Part shown: piece after piece, positions 44,691-56,386 of the stretch
How the letters are laid out: each line of letters opens with the position of its first letter
Numbering within the stretch: position 1 is the stretch's first letter
Source of the DNA: Diphasiastrum complanatum
Taxonomy: Eukaryota > Streptophyta > Lycopodiopsida > Lycopodiales > Lycopodiaceae
Reading direction: 5' to 3'
NCBI GenBank assembly: GCA_029204225.1
Contig: CM055097.1
Location: forward strand, 11,467,828 to 11,531,827
DNA length: 64,000 nt
The notes under the pieces: model-generated
Databases searched by the model: none
What the model was told of the DNA's origin: nothing
What the model saw: the letters and a program-made list of their open reading frames with translations, nothing else
Made by a program: the position numbers and the translations under genes

Positions 44691-45040
44691 ACCCACCCAG
44701 GTATTGCTTGCGCCCATTTGCACTTCCTTTTTTTTTTTTTTCTACACCTGCTTGCTGTCTTTTTGCTCACATACTGCTCTCCCTATTTCCTCTCATATTT
44801 GTCATTTTGTTGTCTCACACCCTCCTCCTCCCTTTTTCCATTTTGTTAGAACCCTTTTACTTATTGGCCTTGCACATTTGCTGGCCATTATTTTACTTTC
44901 TCAGCCCCTTATTTTCTGATTATTATCCATCTTGATTGGCTGTTTTTTTTGCCATTTTTTTTGGTGATTTTGGAAGTTAGACTAAGTTGGGGTGACGACA
45001 AACGTCCTCTCCCTCAGGTTTTGTCTCTCCCTTAGTCCCT

Positions 45041-45298
45041 ATGGCGACTTCTTCATCAAAAGACCCACCGCAGAGCTCTTTAGATGATCGTTTTACACAC
45101 ATTGATGTCCGCATGGATCATTTTGAGAGTCATATTGATCGTGTTCTTTCTAGCCTTGAGACTATCCTACCACGAGGGGAAACCACCCCCCCAGACATTC
45201 TTCATCGTCCTGGTAAAGCACCTTTATTTCCTCTTTTGAGTACACCTGTCACAAGCAAGTCTCTCCAAGCTCGTGAATCATACAAGGCCAGTGTGTAG
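45041..45298 (+). pseudogene. LTR retroelement gag N-terminus, interrupted
   Basis: First ATG after the leader repeats: MATSSSKDPPQSSLDDRFTH, then a short amphipathic helix (DVRMDHFESHIDRVLSSLE) and Pro-rich sequence. Gypsy and copia gag proteins often start in this way. It is cut off after ESYKASV where the minus-strand gypsy LTR begins (about 45291), so the rest of this element is displaced or lost. Confidence 0.45.
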
Positions 45299-45718
45299 AA
45301 TGAACTTCCCAACCATAGGCACCCCCTCCTTGAGTCCTTCTACCTGCTATTCCCGTCAACTGGCACATGGCATCCACCTGTGGGTGATCAGTCCAGTTGG
45401 CATGTCTGGCCCCTCTGACCTTTGAATACTGAGTGACTCATAGGATACCACCCCCGTGCCCCGACCTATGACCCTCCTGGTCACCCCGACTACTTGTCGG
45501 CTAGCATCTTGTCACTGACGGCAAGGGTCTCGACGGTCAAGACACACCGCATCTCTGACAACTTGTCAGGCAGCCACACCGGATCACTGCTCGTGATGCA
45601 CCGGTCCCAACTTGGGACAGATGTCCTCGTCTCACCGGCCCTTGCCAATACTAGGCCTCAGGTGCTTTGGTAACCGGCCATGTCGAGATCATGATAGAGC
45701 CATAACTAGGCTCTAACA
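45291..45718 (-). repeat. 3' LTR of minus-strand gypsy element
   Basis: Minus strand: GAGGAGGGAAGGAT, then TGTTAGAGCCTAG from 45718; left limit at a TGTG near 45291 inside the gag of the older element. GC content is higher than in the surroundings. The stop of the chromodomain frame falls in the first bases of the LTR. Confidence 0.5.
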
Positions 45719-46910
45719 ATCCTTCCCTCCTCTGGCAAGTTATCGATCCTCAATGACAAACTCCGGATAAGACTTCTGTAACGCCTGTCGCGTCTCCCAA
45801 GTAGCATCTCTGACAATGGATGCCCTTTCCAGGTTACTAGATACTCTTGAAGGAAACGATTCCGCAATCGTTGCTCCCTTCGATCTAGGATTCTTTCTGG
45901 CCCATAATTTGTGGTGTCTTTCTCCTCTAGAGACACTAGACCTTCCACCAGGCTATCGCCATCATCCAAATATTTCTTCAGTTTGTTAACATAAAATACT
46001 GGATGCACTTTGCATCCCATAGGTAGCTGTAGCTGTAGCTAAGCTACTTGACTCACCTTCTTAATAATCAACCATGACCCACAATACCTAGGAAATACTT
46101 TAGCGTACTTCCTTCGTAGCACCTTCGACTTCGAAGGGACTAGTAAATACACCCAATCTTCATTCTCAAATTCCTGATAGGTACGGTTCTCACGGGTATA
46201 ACTCTCTGCCCTAGCTACAGCCTTGGACAAGTTATCTCGTCCATCTCTAGCTTATGCTGCATCTGCTCTACAACACTAGGTACCCTATGCGGAATCCCTA
46301 TGATTGTAGGACTAAGTGGCCTGAAACCATAATTGAGCTCAAATGGACTCAATCTAGTGGACGCATGTCTCACTCCAATAGCGGTAAATGCTTTACCTAG
46401 TCTGTTTGCATACTACTAACGTATGCCCTAAGTATATCTTCCAAGATCTGGTTCACTCGCTCTGTCTGACCATCCATTTGAGGATGCTCAGAGCTACTCA
46501 TCCGCAACTGTGTTCCCAGCTTGGCGAACATCTCTATCCAAAAGTTTCCCATAAACTTGGGTAAAAAACAATGCACTTCGGAAGGCCATGCGACATGACA
46601 TATTCTCAATAAACAACTCAGCAACTTGCGGAGCTGTAACCTTCTTGGTCGTTGCGATGAAGTGCGCGATCTTGGAAAACCTGTCTACCACTACCATAAC
46701 GGAATTTAATCCCTTCTGGGTCTTGGGTAGCCCAACAATAAAATCCATAGAGATGCTTTTCCACCTTCCTGTAGGTATCTCAAGTGGATGTAACAAGTCC
46801 GGAGGACTTACTCTCTTGGCCTTGTTCATTTGACAAGCCGTGCAATGCAGGACGTATTCTCTTACATCCTGCTGCAATCGTGGCCAGAAATAATGTCTTC
46901 TTAAAAGCTC
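45706..46910 (-). pseudogene. Ty3/gypsy chromovirus integrase and chromodomain
   Basis: Minus order: zinc-finger end and core start YVLHCTACQMNKAKR, SISMDFIVGLPKTQ, VVVDRFSKIAHF (46494-46877); core end SSEHPQMDGQTERVNQILED (46397-46624); C-terminal domain DWVYLLVPSKSK (46039-46230); then HPVFYVNKLKKY, PERILDRREQRLRNRFLQEY and LVTWKGHP (45706-46020), a chromodomain that in chromoviruses guides integration towards particular chromatin. Several shifts and stops break it (for instance core pieces in two phases near 46.5-46.6 kb). The chromodomain lacks the usual Trp-Glu after the SE word. RT and everything upstream are missing, so it is a 5'-truncated copy. Confidence 0.8.
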
Positions 46911-47059
46911 ACTAGTCTTATCAATACCAGGGTGCCTTGTGCAGGGACTATCATGGCATTCATGAAGATCTTATGACAAAGGTCCTTCACGTCTGACACA
47001 AAAACTCTTCCATTTCTCATTAACATACCATCTTTCATGGTGTATGTTAGATATGTATG

Positions 47060-47430
47060 TTAGATTTCGTATGCTCAGCCTTAAAAAATCGTTAAGTAAT
47101 GAGCATCTTGAAAACAGAAGGCCGACAACATGATTTCGGACCTTCACATTTTTTCTTCTATGCCTTAAAACGATTTAAGACACCTTTGCTCTTTTGCCTT
47201 CTTCGCCCTTGTTTGTGCCTTCACAAAAAATGCGACACACTAGCCAGAATGAGTTAAAAACCATTTCTAGTCCACCTTCGTCTTTTTCACCTCTTTGCGA
47301 AAAATGCGACACAAAATCCAGAATGCCTTAAAACCATTTTTAAGGGACCTTCGTCTTTTTCGCTGTCTTAAAACTAAGGCAACTTCGGCTTCTTCACTGT
47401 CTTAAATCTAAGGGCGTTTTCAGGATTTGC
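47060..47430. repeat. Tandem repeats of about 105 bp
   Basis: Two to three imperfect units containing GCGACACA, CCAGAATG, TTAAAACCATTT and CACCTTCGTCTTTTTC. The pattern recalls the CTTCG/GCGAA-rich U3 repeats of the copia LTR at 5.2 kb and the LTR at 48.7 kb; it may be a related U3 in reverse orientation. Confidence 0.5.
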
Positions 47431-47680
47431 ATACCTTCAGTCTAACGGACACCTTAGGATTTTTTTTGGCTTTTTCCACATTTCTCTACATTGGCAAACC
47501 GACGTCGCCCAACGTATCAACAACCCTAAAAACATCTGGACAACCAAATATCCCATAGGTGGTGAAGCGGTTACCAACTTTGTACATATGCAAAGACTGG
47601 CGTAAATAGTCTTAAAGGCTTGTAAGATATTTTCTCTCGACACTCGTAAATATCTATATTAGCTGAATCAAGCTATGTAA

Positions 47681-48650
47681 GTGTCAATCAAATTTCTCTT
47701 TCAATCAGAGTTATCTGTAGCCAACTATTTTCTAACCTTCATTGATGACTTCTCTCGAAGGACTGCAACCTACTATATGAAGAACAAATTCAAAGCATTC
47801 AAGTTCTTTAAGCAGTTCAAGGCGTATGTAGAAAACCAGACCCAGAAGAAGATCAAGGCTCTATGCACAGATGGAGGAATTCAAGGAGTTCTGCAAGGCC
47901 AACGAGATACTTCAACAATACACAACCAGCTATTCACCTCAGTCCAATGGTGTAGTTGAGTAGAAGAACCGGACACTCATCGAAAGTGCCAAGAGCATGA
48001 TGGCCCATGCCTTTCTGGACAGAAGTTGTTAGTACAGCTGCCTATTTACAGAATTGATCCATCACTAAAGCCCTGAATGGCAAGATGCCTTATGAAGTGT
48101 GGACACGATCAAAACCATCATTCAAACATATTCGGATGTTTGGATGCATCGCTTTCGTTTAGATCTCTGAGGATCTAAGAAGAAAACTGGATGACAAGAG
48201 TAGAAAAACGATCTTCATCGGCTATTCCCCAGACCACAAGGCATACAAGCTCTACAATTTGGATACCGAGAAGGCATTCACCAGTAGAGATGTCATTTTT
48301 GTGGAAGACCAGTTCATCGACCACAAAGGAAAAGTTGCTGATAAACTGACTCTGGGATCGTGCAACCAATCAATTCCGATCCAGAGATTCAACTGCAGAA
48401 TCTCGACGTGACTCAGACAATGAGTCAAAATCTCAACGAGTCAACCCACATCAGAGGACTAAAGTTCAACCCAGAAGGTCGAACAGGTCTAGACAGCCTC
48501 CATCCAGATTTATGGATGATCTGGCCTGCTACTTTGTGCAGGAACCGACCACCGTTTCTGAGGCAATGTCTACTCCTGATGCTGACTAGTAAAAAGCAGC
48601 GATGGACACCGAATTCGATTCTCTTATGGAGAATCAAACATGGACACTCA
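47681..48650 (+). pseudogene. Ty1/copia integrase to RT-start fragment
   Basis: Integrase core pieces in changing phases: NYFLTFIDDFSRRTATYYMK, KKIKALCTDGG, YSPQSNGVVE followed by a stop, NRTLIESAKSMMAHA; then the ATP/KAF-like stretch and linker, LDSLHPDLWMIWPATLCRNR in a shifted frame of the DDLACYFVQEP sequence, and NQTWTLT where it ends. At least four stops or shifts. Closely similar to 24198-24815 and probably to 3493-5178. Confidence 0.75.
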
Positions 48651-49637
48651 CTAAAGAAACAAAACGTTTCCAATTACAAATCTTTGCTAGCTTTCAGCCC
48701 CCTGCCTGACGAAGATGTTTGCGAATACGAAAATCAAGAGACGCGAAGCACAAAAGTTTTGCGAACACCTGACGAGAAGACACGAACACGAAAGATTCAC
48801 GAATGAGAATCTTTTGGGGTCCAACACGAGAAAGTCAGACGACGGAAACGAAACCAACGACGCGATATGAAAAACGTCGCAAAACCTTTTCTGTCCTCAT
48901 GCTCCAAAGAGTACCAGCAAAGATCATGCAAGTACCCAGAAGTACAGATATCTGATCCGATGGCATGACATCAGCAGATACACTCTAGGTCATGGCTAAT
49001 CTGCCACTCTTGTAATTTCCTGATTAGTTGTAGATGTTTAGTCACTCTAATCTTAAAAGTTACATAAAACGACAGTATACTTGCTGGATGATACTTGACA
49101 CATGTGACAATACAGATGTAGTCTGATGCTAGTAAGCAATCGAGACGAAATACAGACAAGAAGTCCGTCTGCATGCGAGACGAGTTATGTGATCAGGATC
49201 CATAGTGATCCACAAGTCCGCTAGTTAGCGAGACATCTATTCATGAGAAAACTGTATTTCTCTCACGCCAACGCACTACGTGGATCTGCATGCAGTGCTT
49301 GAAGAATCAAAGAAAATCAATAAATGATCTTGTAGCCATTGTGCACATGTCTTCTTTGTACGTTGTATGATCTCGAATGCAAATGTGTCTGTTGTTATTC
49401 GTGTGTCTGATTCTCCCATTCATTTCAATTTCCCACATTGGTTGAATTTGTTGAATATTGCATTAATTTATAAACGTAGATCAGTAGTGCCTGACTAATT
49501 CTGAAAGATTGTAGGAGTGATTCAGCTGGCAGTGTCCAGCGACCACATCTGAATTCCATCCGAATCGCATTGAGTCGTGGTTGCTTCGCTTTCGTGACAG
49601 TTTCGCGACTGTTTTGTGATCGCGAAACTTCTCGTCA
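48651..49637 (+). repeat. LTR shared between copia pol fragment and a downstream gag
   Basis: The right edge (CTCGTCA) is set by the PBS. The left edge cannot be fixed: RT sequence stops at about 48650 without RNase H, and the sequence turns to GCGAA-rich U3-like words. No TSD seen. Confidence 0.4.
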
Positions 49638-49638
49638 A

Positions 49639-49649
49639 TGTATCAGAGC
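49639..49649 (+). promoter_or_regulatory. Primer-binding site, initiator tRNA-Met type
   Basis: TGTATCAGAGC, lacking one G compared with TGGTATCAGAGC. Confidence 0.55.
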
Positions 49650-49753
49650 AGTGTCTATCTTGTCGTAATCTGACATAGCCAAGAAGCTATCAGATCCAGG
49701 AGGCCAAACATTCAGACAAACAACCATCAACAAGAGAACAGACTTCAGAAGCA

Positions 49754-50123
49754 ATGACTTCAATCAGCAGCATGCAGAGCAAGATCTGCACAATTCTTGA
49801 TTCTTCAGGATCTACCTTTCTAGCTTGGAAAGTTAAGACATCACTGATACTCAAGGGCGAAGGTTTATTCCCTTGGGTGGATGGCACAGAAGAGACGCCT
49901 ACGACATCAGACAAGGAACTATGTGAATGGAGGGAGAAAAACGACAAGGTAGTAGCTTTGCTATCATCTTCCATCGAAGATAGTCTCACGCTTGACCTGG
50001 CTACACACTCCAAAGCGAAGGAGATATAGGATGCATTGCTCACCAAATTTCAGACGAAATCAAGAAGTCAAATCATGATGCTGGAAGACAACGTGACGAA
50101 TTTACAGTGGGATGGGAAGGACC
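49754..50123 (+). pseudogene. Ty1/copia gag N-terminal part
   Basis: From ATG at 49754: MTSISSMQSKICTILDSSGS, FLAWKVKTSLILKGEGLFPW, CEWREKNDKVVALLSSSIED. This is the start of a copia gag (DUF4219/UBN2 type: short start, W-K motif, then xxExWxxLxxKF). At 50027-50029 a TAG stands where gag proteins read I-W-D-A-L, so a Trp codon was probably mutated. The frame continues as DALLTKFQTKSRSQIMMLED and is cut off by a new LTR at 50124. Confidence 0.7.
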
Positions 50124-51294
50124 TGTTGTAAAGCTATCTTTACAAGCTTTACTTCTGGCGCCACTGGCCCGAGCATTGTCCCCAGTGCCACTGTGACCAG
50201 AATCCAGTCGACGCCAAGTTCCTATGTCTGAAAATCTTTGATCAGTTCTAGCGAAGTCCAGAGAGCTCAGATCGATGTGCAATCACCTCACACGATCTAG
50301 GCATGATTAAAGGAAGCCTGGGGATCAATAAATTTTAGAGAGAGAATGACTTTCTAGAGAGAGAAAATCCTAGAGAGAGAAATGCTTTACCAGCCTGGGT
50401 AGAGTACTTGGTATGAGGGGAGGTGGCGAATCCCACCAATACTATAGGGAGTGCGGGTTGCGACTCAGGGCGAGCTCCAACCAAGTCTCAGCCTCCCTTG
50501 CTGGAATGTTGTCCTAGCACTCGCCTTGGCATGCCAACGCCTCGGAGACTAGGGTCGGTCACACACTTGAAATGTAACCTTCTCAGATTTATCAATAAAG
50601 TGGAATTTTCCTCAAATTGACTCTGATTACCTTCTGGGTTTCAGTGTTCGGTAAAAGCGCCAGTTGTAAGGCCGCTTCAAACTTTTTAATTTGGCACATA
50701 GCTGAGGGTTGTATCCCGAGACGCCAGCGGTATGCCGTCGGGACCATTCGGTCCATGGCGCCAGCGGTATGCTGTCGGGACCATTTGGTCCAAGAACTGG
50801 TTGTCTCCATATCTGTCGTGACTTGTGGTTCTGAGTGTTCCTTGCATGAACATGAATGGGTTAAGCTCTTGGGGAACGGGCTCTAACCTGTTGGCTGAGT
50901 TGGATGGCTTGCTTGGGTGGAAGTAACCTGTTTATGGCTGTCCAGTTTGGCGTGGTGCCAGGTTGGCTTCCAACACTCGTCAGTTGGTTAAGTCTGATGT
51001 AAGTCAGACCGCTTACTTGGAATGGATGTTACTCATTTGTAATGAAGCTTCAAGTTAGTTAAGTTTGATGTATGTCAGGCGGCTGGCGCGGAGGGAAGTC
51101 GCCCACATCGGGACCCCCGATCTGGCATGGCGCCAGGTTGGACCCCAATGCTGGTTTTGGAACTTCAAGTTGGTTAAGTCTGATCTTTGTTGACAAGTTG
51201 GCTGCTTGTATGTCAAGTGAGTTTGGATGGCAAGAGTTGAAGGCTGCGAAGCTAAGTCATGGTTCCCGGCTCCCTTTGGGATGCGTGCACTACA
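50124..51294 (+). repeat. 1.17-kb LTR inserted into copia gag
   Basis: Starts TGTTGTAAAG and ends GCACTACA, followed two bases later by a PBS. It contains two copies of a 39-bp unit with GCCAGCGGTATGC and TCGGGACCATT near 50709-50790, and a repeated GTTAAGT(C/T)TGATGTA(A/T)GTCAG near 50990 and 51060. An AATAAA lies near 50593. More GC-rich than the flanks. No right-hand partner LTR seen in this window. Confidence 0.6.
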
Positions 51295-51296
51295 TG

Positions 51297-51308
51297 TGGT
51301 ATCAGAGC
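51297..51308 (+). promoter_or_regulatory. Primer-binding site, initiator tRNA-Met type
   Basis: TGGTATCAGAGC two bases after the LTR end. Confidence 0.75.
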
Positions 51309-51378
51309 CGACTGGCCGGTCAGCTATGCGGATCTCACGGAAATGGCCAAGATTTGGGCTTCGTTAGGACAACTGTTG

Positions 51379-51775
51379 TTCAAGGTGCTGCCCACAGTGT
51401 AAGCACGGGCGCGTCCACGGTCGGGGTGGTTGGTAGAACGGGGGACTTGATGAGTCAAGGTGTTGCCCTTGAGGTGTAAGCACGACCAGTTCTCGAGGTT
51501 CGGGCCTGGCGCTGTCTGCACGTAGGACAGATGAGACAGTGTGCTGCCATTAGGTTGGTGTAAGCATGGTCTGTGCCTTGTGGGGTGTGGAGCGACATAT
51601 TCGAACTGTACGGATTAACCATTGATACAGAGATGCTGCTCAAATTCGGGTGTAAAGGATGGGTGGTTAGCTGCCGGTGCGGGATAGCTGCCGATCGTTT
51701 AGTTATAAGGGCTATCGACCAAAAAGTGGTGGGGCATGACTGAGACAATGTGCTGCTTAATGGTGAAAGCACGGA
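51379..51775 (+). repeat. Leader repeats with GTGCTGCC...GTGTAAGCACG
   Basis: Five imperfect copies of GTG(C/T)TGCC followed 9-14 bases later by GTGTAAGCA or GTGAAAGCA start near 51381, 51460, 51540, 51633 and 51750, so about 80-115 bp apart. They lie directly downstream of the PBS, in the untranslated leader. Confidence 0.6.
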
Positions 51776-53019
51776 TAGTTGGAGGGGTGTTCTCTATGGG
51801 CTGATTCTGTGATTGATCTGTATGGGTGCGACCAGGCAAAGGTCCTTTGGCAGGACTATCTCAAAGGGGGACCTTGTCTTTGTTTCCTGTTAGTAAACCT
51901 GCCTGAGTGTCTTGCTTGCATGTATTCGTGGTGAGTCTTAGTACTCGTGCTTTGCCTAGTTTGCATGATTGCTTGTGATACAAGGAGCTGATTGCTCGAG
52001 AAGGAACCTTTCTTTTGAAACAAGTGAATAACTTGTCAATTTCTTTAATTGCGAAAGCACCACTTGGTGTTTTGTGAGAAACCTCCAAGGTCCTTTTGGT
52101 AATATGCTTGTCATTGCTCGACGGGAGCTCTGAATTGGCATCATTACTATGCTACAAATGTTGTAGACTTGTCTGCTTCACGAAGTGTTTCAATTGGGAA
52201 CTAGAGCAAGTTCAGATTGATCAATCAGGTGGGAATGAGGTCTTGAAACATGGATGGGAAAAGTGAGATGAAGCTTCAAGATTAATTATAGGGTAAAACA
52301 TGGGAGAAGGAATGGGTGTGGACAAGGGATGATAGGAATCTTGTGTGTCTTGTTATACATGTTCATAACCAATGCTCAGTGTAAAAGCTAGAATCTTGAT
52401 TTTGGTGAGGGAATTCGATTCCAAACTTGGTAGGGATTCACATCCATCCTTTTCACACATGTGGGCACCTCTAAACCTGCATTTATTGCATGATATTCAT
52501 TTGATCACTAAAAATTTAATTTTTGAGTTCTTGATGATAGGATCTTGCTACTTGAATCTTTGTGCATTTCAAGTAAGTTTCTAGTGGGAAAATTCTGGAA
52601 AAGAACTTAGGGAAGGTCAATAAGTTCAATCTACTTTGTGTTCATTGATTTTCTCAAGAGTAGTCAATAGAGTGAAAATTTGGCAAGACGTATTCTAGCT
52701 TCAATTCTCTTTTGATCCTATCAAGGAGAGTGAATTAGACCTAAGTGAGTCTAGAAGTAGTGTTTGGATCTGAGAAAGTTGATTTTTAGGTCAAGCTTGA
52801 GTGCTTTATTCTTGGTGAATTAGGCAAGATAGTTTTTCCAAGCATTATTGACATTGGTGAGGAGAGTGAAATATATAGTGATCAAGACCTTTGTGGATCT
52901 TGATATAACTTTGTGTAAGTCACTATAAGGTTGCAAAAACCTTGGTTTTCACCTCTAATCACAACTCACATGTGTGTACTTTGTGTACCACAATAGTTTT
53001 TCCATAAAAACTAGTGGAA
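51776..53019. other. Non-coding stretch
   Basis: Continues from the leader of the element at 50.1 kb. No gag or pol sequence follows, so this element is either non-coding or internally deleted. No gene seen. Confidence 0.3.
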
Positions 53020-53095
53020 GGAAGAATGAGTCAAGATTCAAGTGCTACTTGTGTGGCAAGAAGGGCCACTTTGCATCCAAATGCTATAAGAGGAT
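53020..53095 (+). pseudogene. Copia gag zinc-knuckle fragment
   Basis: Translation reads KNESRFKCYLCGKKGHFASK and then CYKR: a perfect C-x2-C-x4-H-x4-C knuckle. Very close to the knuckle in the full-length copia near 58873-58925 (CFICGKKGHYATNC). Flanks on both sides are not coding, so this is a short isolated relic. Confidence 0.65.
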
Positions 53096-54834
53096 ACAGT
53101 TTATAGTTATACAATATGTTTTTACTTGACAATACAAAATTATGACGTGTGTAACTGCATGTTCAAAATTCACCAAAAAACATTTGACCAAAATATTTGA
53201 CCATGATCTTGAATGCCCACATGATTTTTGTAGGAGAAATAGAGGGAAGCTCAATTGTTTCTCTATATTGCAAGATTTTCACACATTTTAAGAGAGGTTA
53301 TCACAGTCATGAAATTTAACCATAGATTTTTAGATAAAGAACTGTAATCATACAAAAAAAAATTCTTGATTTAAAAAAAAAAACTAGAGAGGCTACACAT
53401 TTTCTACCTTTTGTATCATGATCCCAATAAGTCAAAAAAGTTGAAACAAGTTGTCTAGGAGCTAATTTTGGTTTGTTCTTATATATTAAGTGTCAATTTT
53501 GGCATTTATGTTCGGTACATTACAAATATTGAAGCTTTTACTATAGAAGTAGCAAGGATTTTATTTTTCGCACTTCAAGCTAGTTCAACTTTTTTGCACA
53601 TCTTCAATTCCTTTGCTCTCGACTCTATCAAGTATTTTTTTTTGTTTTGTTTTTTGCACCTAAGATTTCTTTCTTTGTAATTCTTTTTGTGACATAGGAG
53701 AGCAAGTTGATGAGGATACAATTTATCATTCTCTTATCACTTCTTTTTGTGAGAAAATAGGGAGGGGGTGTGAGTTATCAAGATCGTAGAAGAGCTAATA
53801 ACTCAAAGATCAAAATAGAAATCCAATATTAGTAATGAGTGTAAAATTGGATTCTAGGGCCTACAAGTAGGTAGTCAATAAGATCAACAAGTCGAGATGA
53901 CACGTAAATTTTTATTGGAATGACATATTACACAAGTGACTGAAAATGTGTGCAATAGAAAGTAGACATAGCATTGCGAAAATATAAAGATAAAAGATGC
54001 ATCAATGTAATCTACTCAAAGTTTATGTTAAAAGATCTCATGTATTCAGGCAACAAAAATAAAAACAAAGAGATCAATACATCAAATGTATATTAGAAAA
54101 TATAATACTCAAGTCATGCTACTTGATAAATGTGCTCAATCTAATCATTCTATCTTTCTCCTTGTCTATGTTTCTAACTGAAAATATATGTATAGTTCTA
54201 GTTAATAATTAAAAGAAGTTTAAATCAGTAAGCATTAGGCTATCCTAGTGTAGTGATTATCGCTATCAATGTGATCTGTTTTTGTTTGAAAATCATCATG
54301 GAAATAAGTCATGAGAGTAATCCTAGACCGGGGTTGAGTTGAATCGTGATATTGTATCTACTCAAGTTGATGAGTCATAGGGTTGAATAGAGCTGATATC
54401 CAATTTCAACCATGAGTACTATTTTGACTTTGAGTACTATCTTGAATCCAAATACTATTTCAAACATGTAGTCTAAAAAAGAGAGTCTAAATTTTTACAA
54501 ACATAAAGTTTTGCAAGGAACATATTGACAAAAATAAATATTGTGAAAATCCAATGCTCCTCGTTAACATAGATATTGGAATATTTTAAACTTCAAATTT
54601 TAAGGTATTATCAAATTTAATATGGTTTTGTTTTGGCAATGCTTTGGTGAAAACCTCTATAGCCATAAATTATGTTCTGTAACAAACCAATGTCATTTTC
54701 TTACTTAGCACTTTCTCTCTCACCTAGTGATACTTGATTTGATATGCTTGCTTCAAGTGTGAAATTCTGAACTCTAAAGTAATGCAATTTCACTCTAGTT
54801 TTTACAATACATATGACAATAGATTGAAGTTTTA

Positions 54835-54931
<97 letters not shown>

Positions 54932-55958
54932 ATTTTTATGTCTAACAATAAGTTTCTCGGCCATATTGCCTCCTTTGCAGGATTTGAAACAGTTGTCTAT
55001 TCGAACTCAATATATTATAATGCCACAAAAGTTTTCTTTCTATTGTTTCATGATATTGGGCCTTTGTTAAATAAGAAAATCAAGTTGGATGTGGATCTTT
55101 ATGTACAGACATTTCTAGCCTAGTCTGCATCTATAAATCATTTAAGAATATTGGTGAGCTGATTATTTGTCTCCATAGCCCTTGCACAAATCTTTTGTTG
55201 CTTGTAAATATTTGAGGGCATTTATTGGTGCTTTCCAATAAGTCAATCTAGAATTTGAAAGAGATTGACTCAATGTATTAAATGAGTAAGCTAGATCAGG
55301 TCTAGTTTGTAGCATTATAGAACTTGGAATGAAACTATTTTAAACAAATAATTGATTTATTCTCTGAAACTATGCTCTAGGGGACCACTTTGACCAATAG
55401 AAGGCCTTGTGCAATTTGCATATAAGATGTTCTTTGCACTTAATTTGGTATTCCTCATGTCGTAACATGTATATATCCTCTTAAACATTTCTTTTAGGAT
55501 TGTTGTACGCACATTCATCTAACAAAAGGAGCCTAATGGATGTGTGTTTTACCATGGGATTGAATGTTTTAAAATAGTTAAAATTAGAAATTTGTGAGAA
55601 GCCCTTTTCAAAAAGATGAGTCTTCCATCAATTGACTTGTTCATCATTTTTATAAATAATTGTTAAGATCCATTTTCATGCAATAATGTTTTTTCCTTTA
55701 GGCAATTCCATAATAGTCCATGTATTTTTTTTTCATGAGTGCATCATAGTCTTTGTCCATGGCCATCTTCCATAGTCTATAGACTCTCATCAGCCTCCTC
55801 GCACTATGACAGCACTGTGGGTGAAGCAAGTGGGGCACCAAATGTAAAAAAAGAAACAAAAAAAGATCCTAAATCACTTGATATGATGAGAGAAGCAATA
55901 GATTATGATTTTATAAGATTAGCACAATTTGCACCATCAAAATCTACCAAACTCTATG
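53096..55958. other. Non-coding stretch with microsatellite
   Basis: AT-rich, only short open frames without motifs. Contains the (CT)n(AT)n tract listed separately. Confidence 0.35.
54834..54927. repeat. (CT)n(AT)n compound microsatellite
   Basis: About 11 CT dinucleotides followed by about 35 AT dinucleotides. The open frames across it on both strands (poly Ile-Tyr) are artefacts. Confidence 0.95.
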
Positions 55959-56382
55959 CTTAAATCTCCAACGTGTGAGTGTACGGTCTCCTCCCATAGT
56001 CCGAGTATAGTACACCAGACCCACATTCAATCCAATAATGATTAGAAATTACAAGTACTCAAAGAATTACAAACATATGGAGCAATTGCACCAGTATGAG
56101 AGGAAAATCACATAATTGCTTGATTGATTTGAGTGATAGATTATCACATATATATACATGATCCATCCCTCAACAATGTAAAAATTACCAAAAATAGCTC
56201 CTATTTTTTCTCTTTGATTTGGACTCATTCCAAAGGTGCTATCACTTGGGTGAACTTGAGAATAGCATTATGAAAGGGATCCTAGGCTATTTTGCACGTG
56301 CGACATGCCACATCATGACTATTTGGCTATATACAAGTCATATGACCAAAACTAGTCAAGCTAGAATTGTGAATTTTTGACA
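55959..56382 (-). repeat. 3' LTR of the outer minus-strand copia (left edge uncertain)
   Basis: Minus strand: GTGAGGAGGAG, then TGTCAAAAATTCAC from 56382, directly after the pol stop. Left edge is an estimate. Confidence 0.45.
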
Positions 56383-56386
56383 CTCC

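Noticed and set aside
44444-44935. 163-codon hydrophobic ORF
   Set aside because: It lies across the leader minisatellite and a T-rich tract; all three forward phases are open here for the same compositional reason.
54701-55123. ORFs with Ile-Tyr repeats
   Set aside because: They translate the AT microsatellite.
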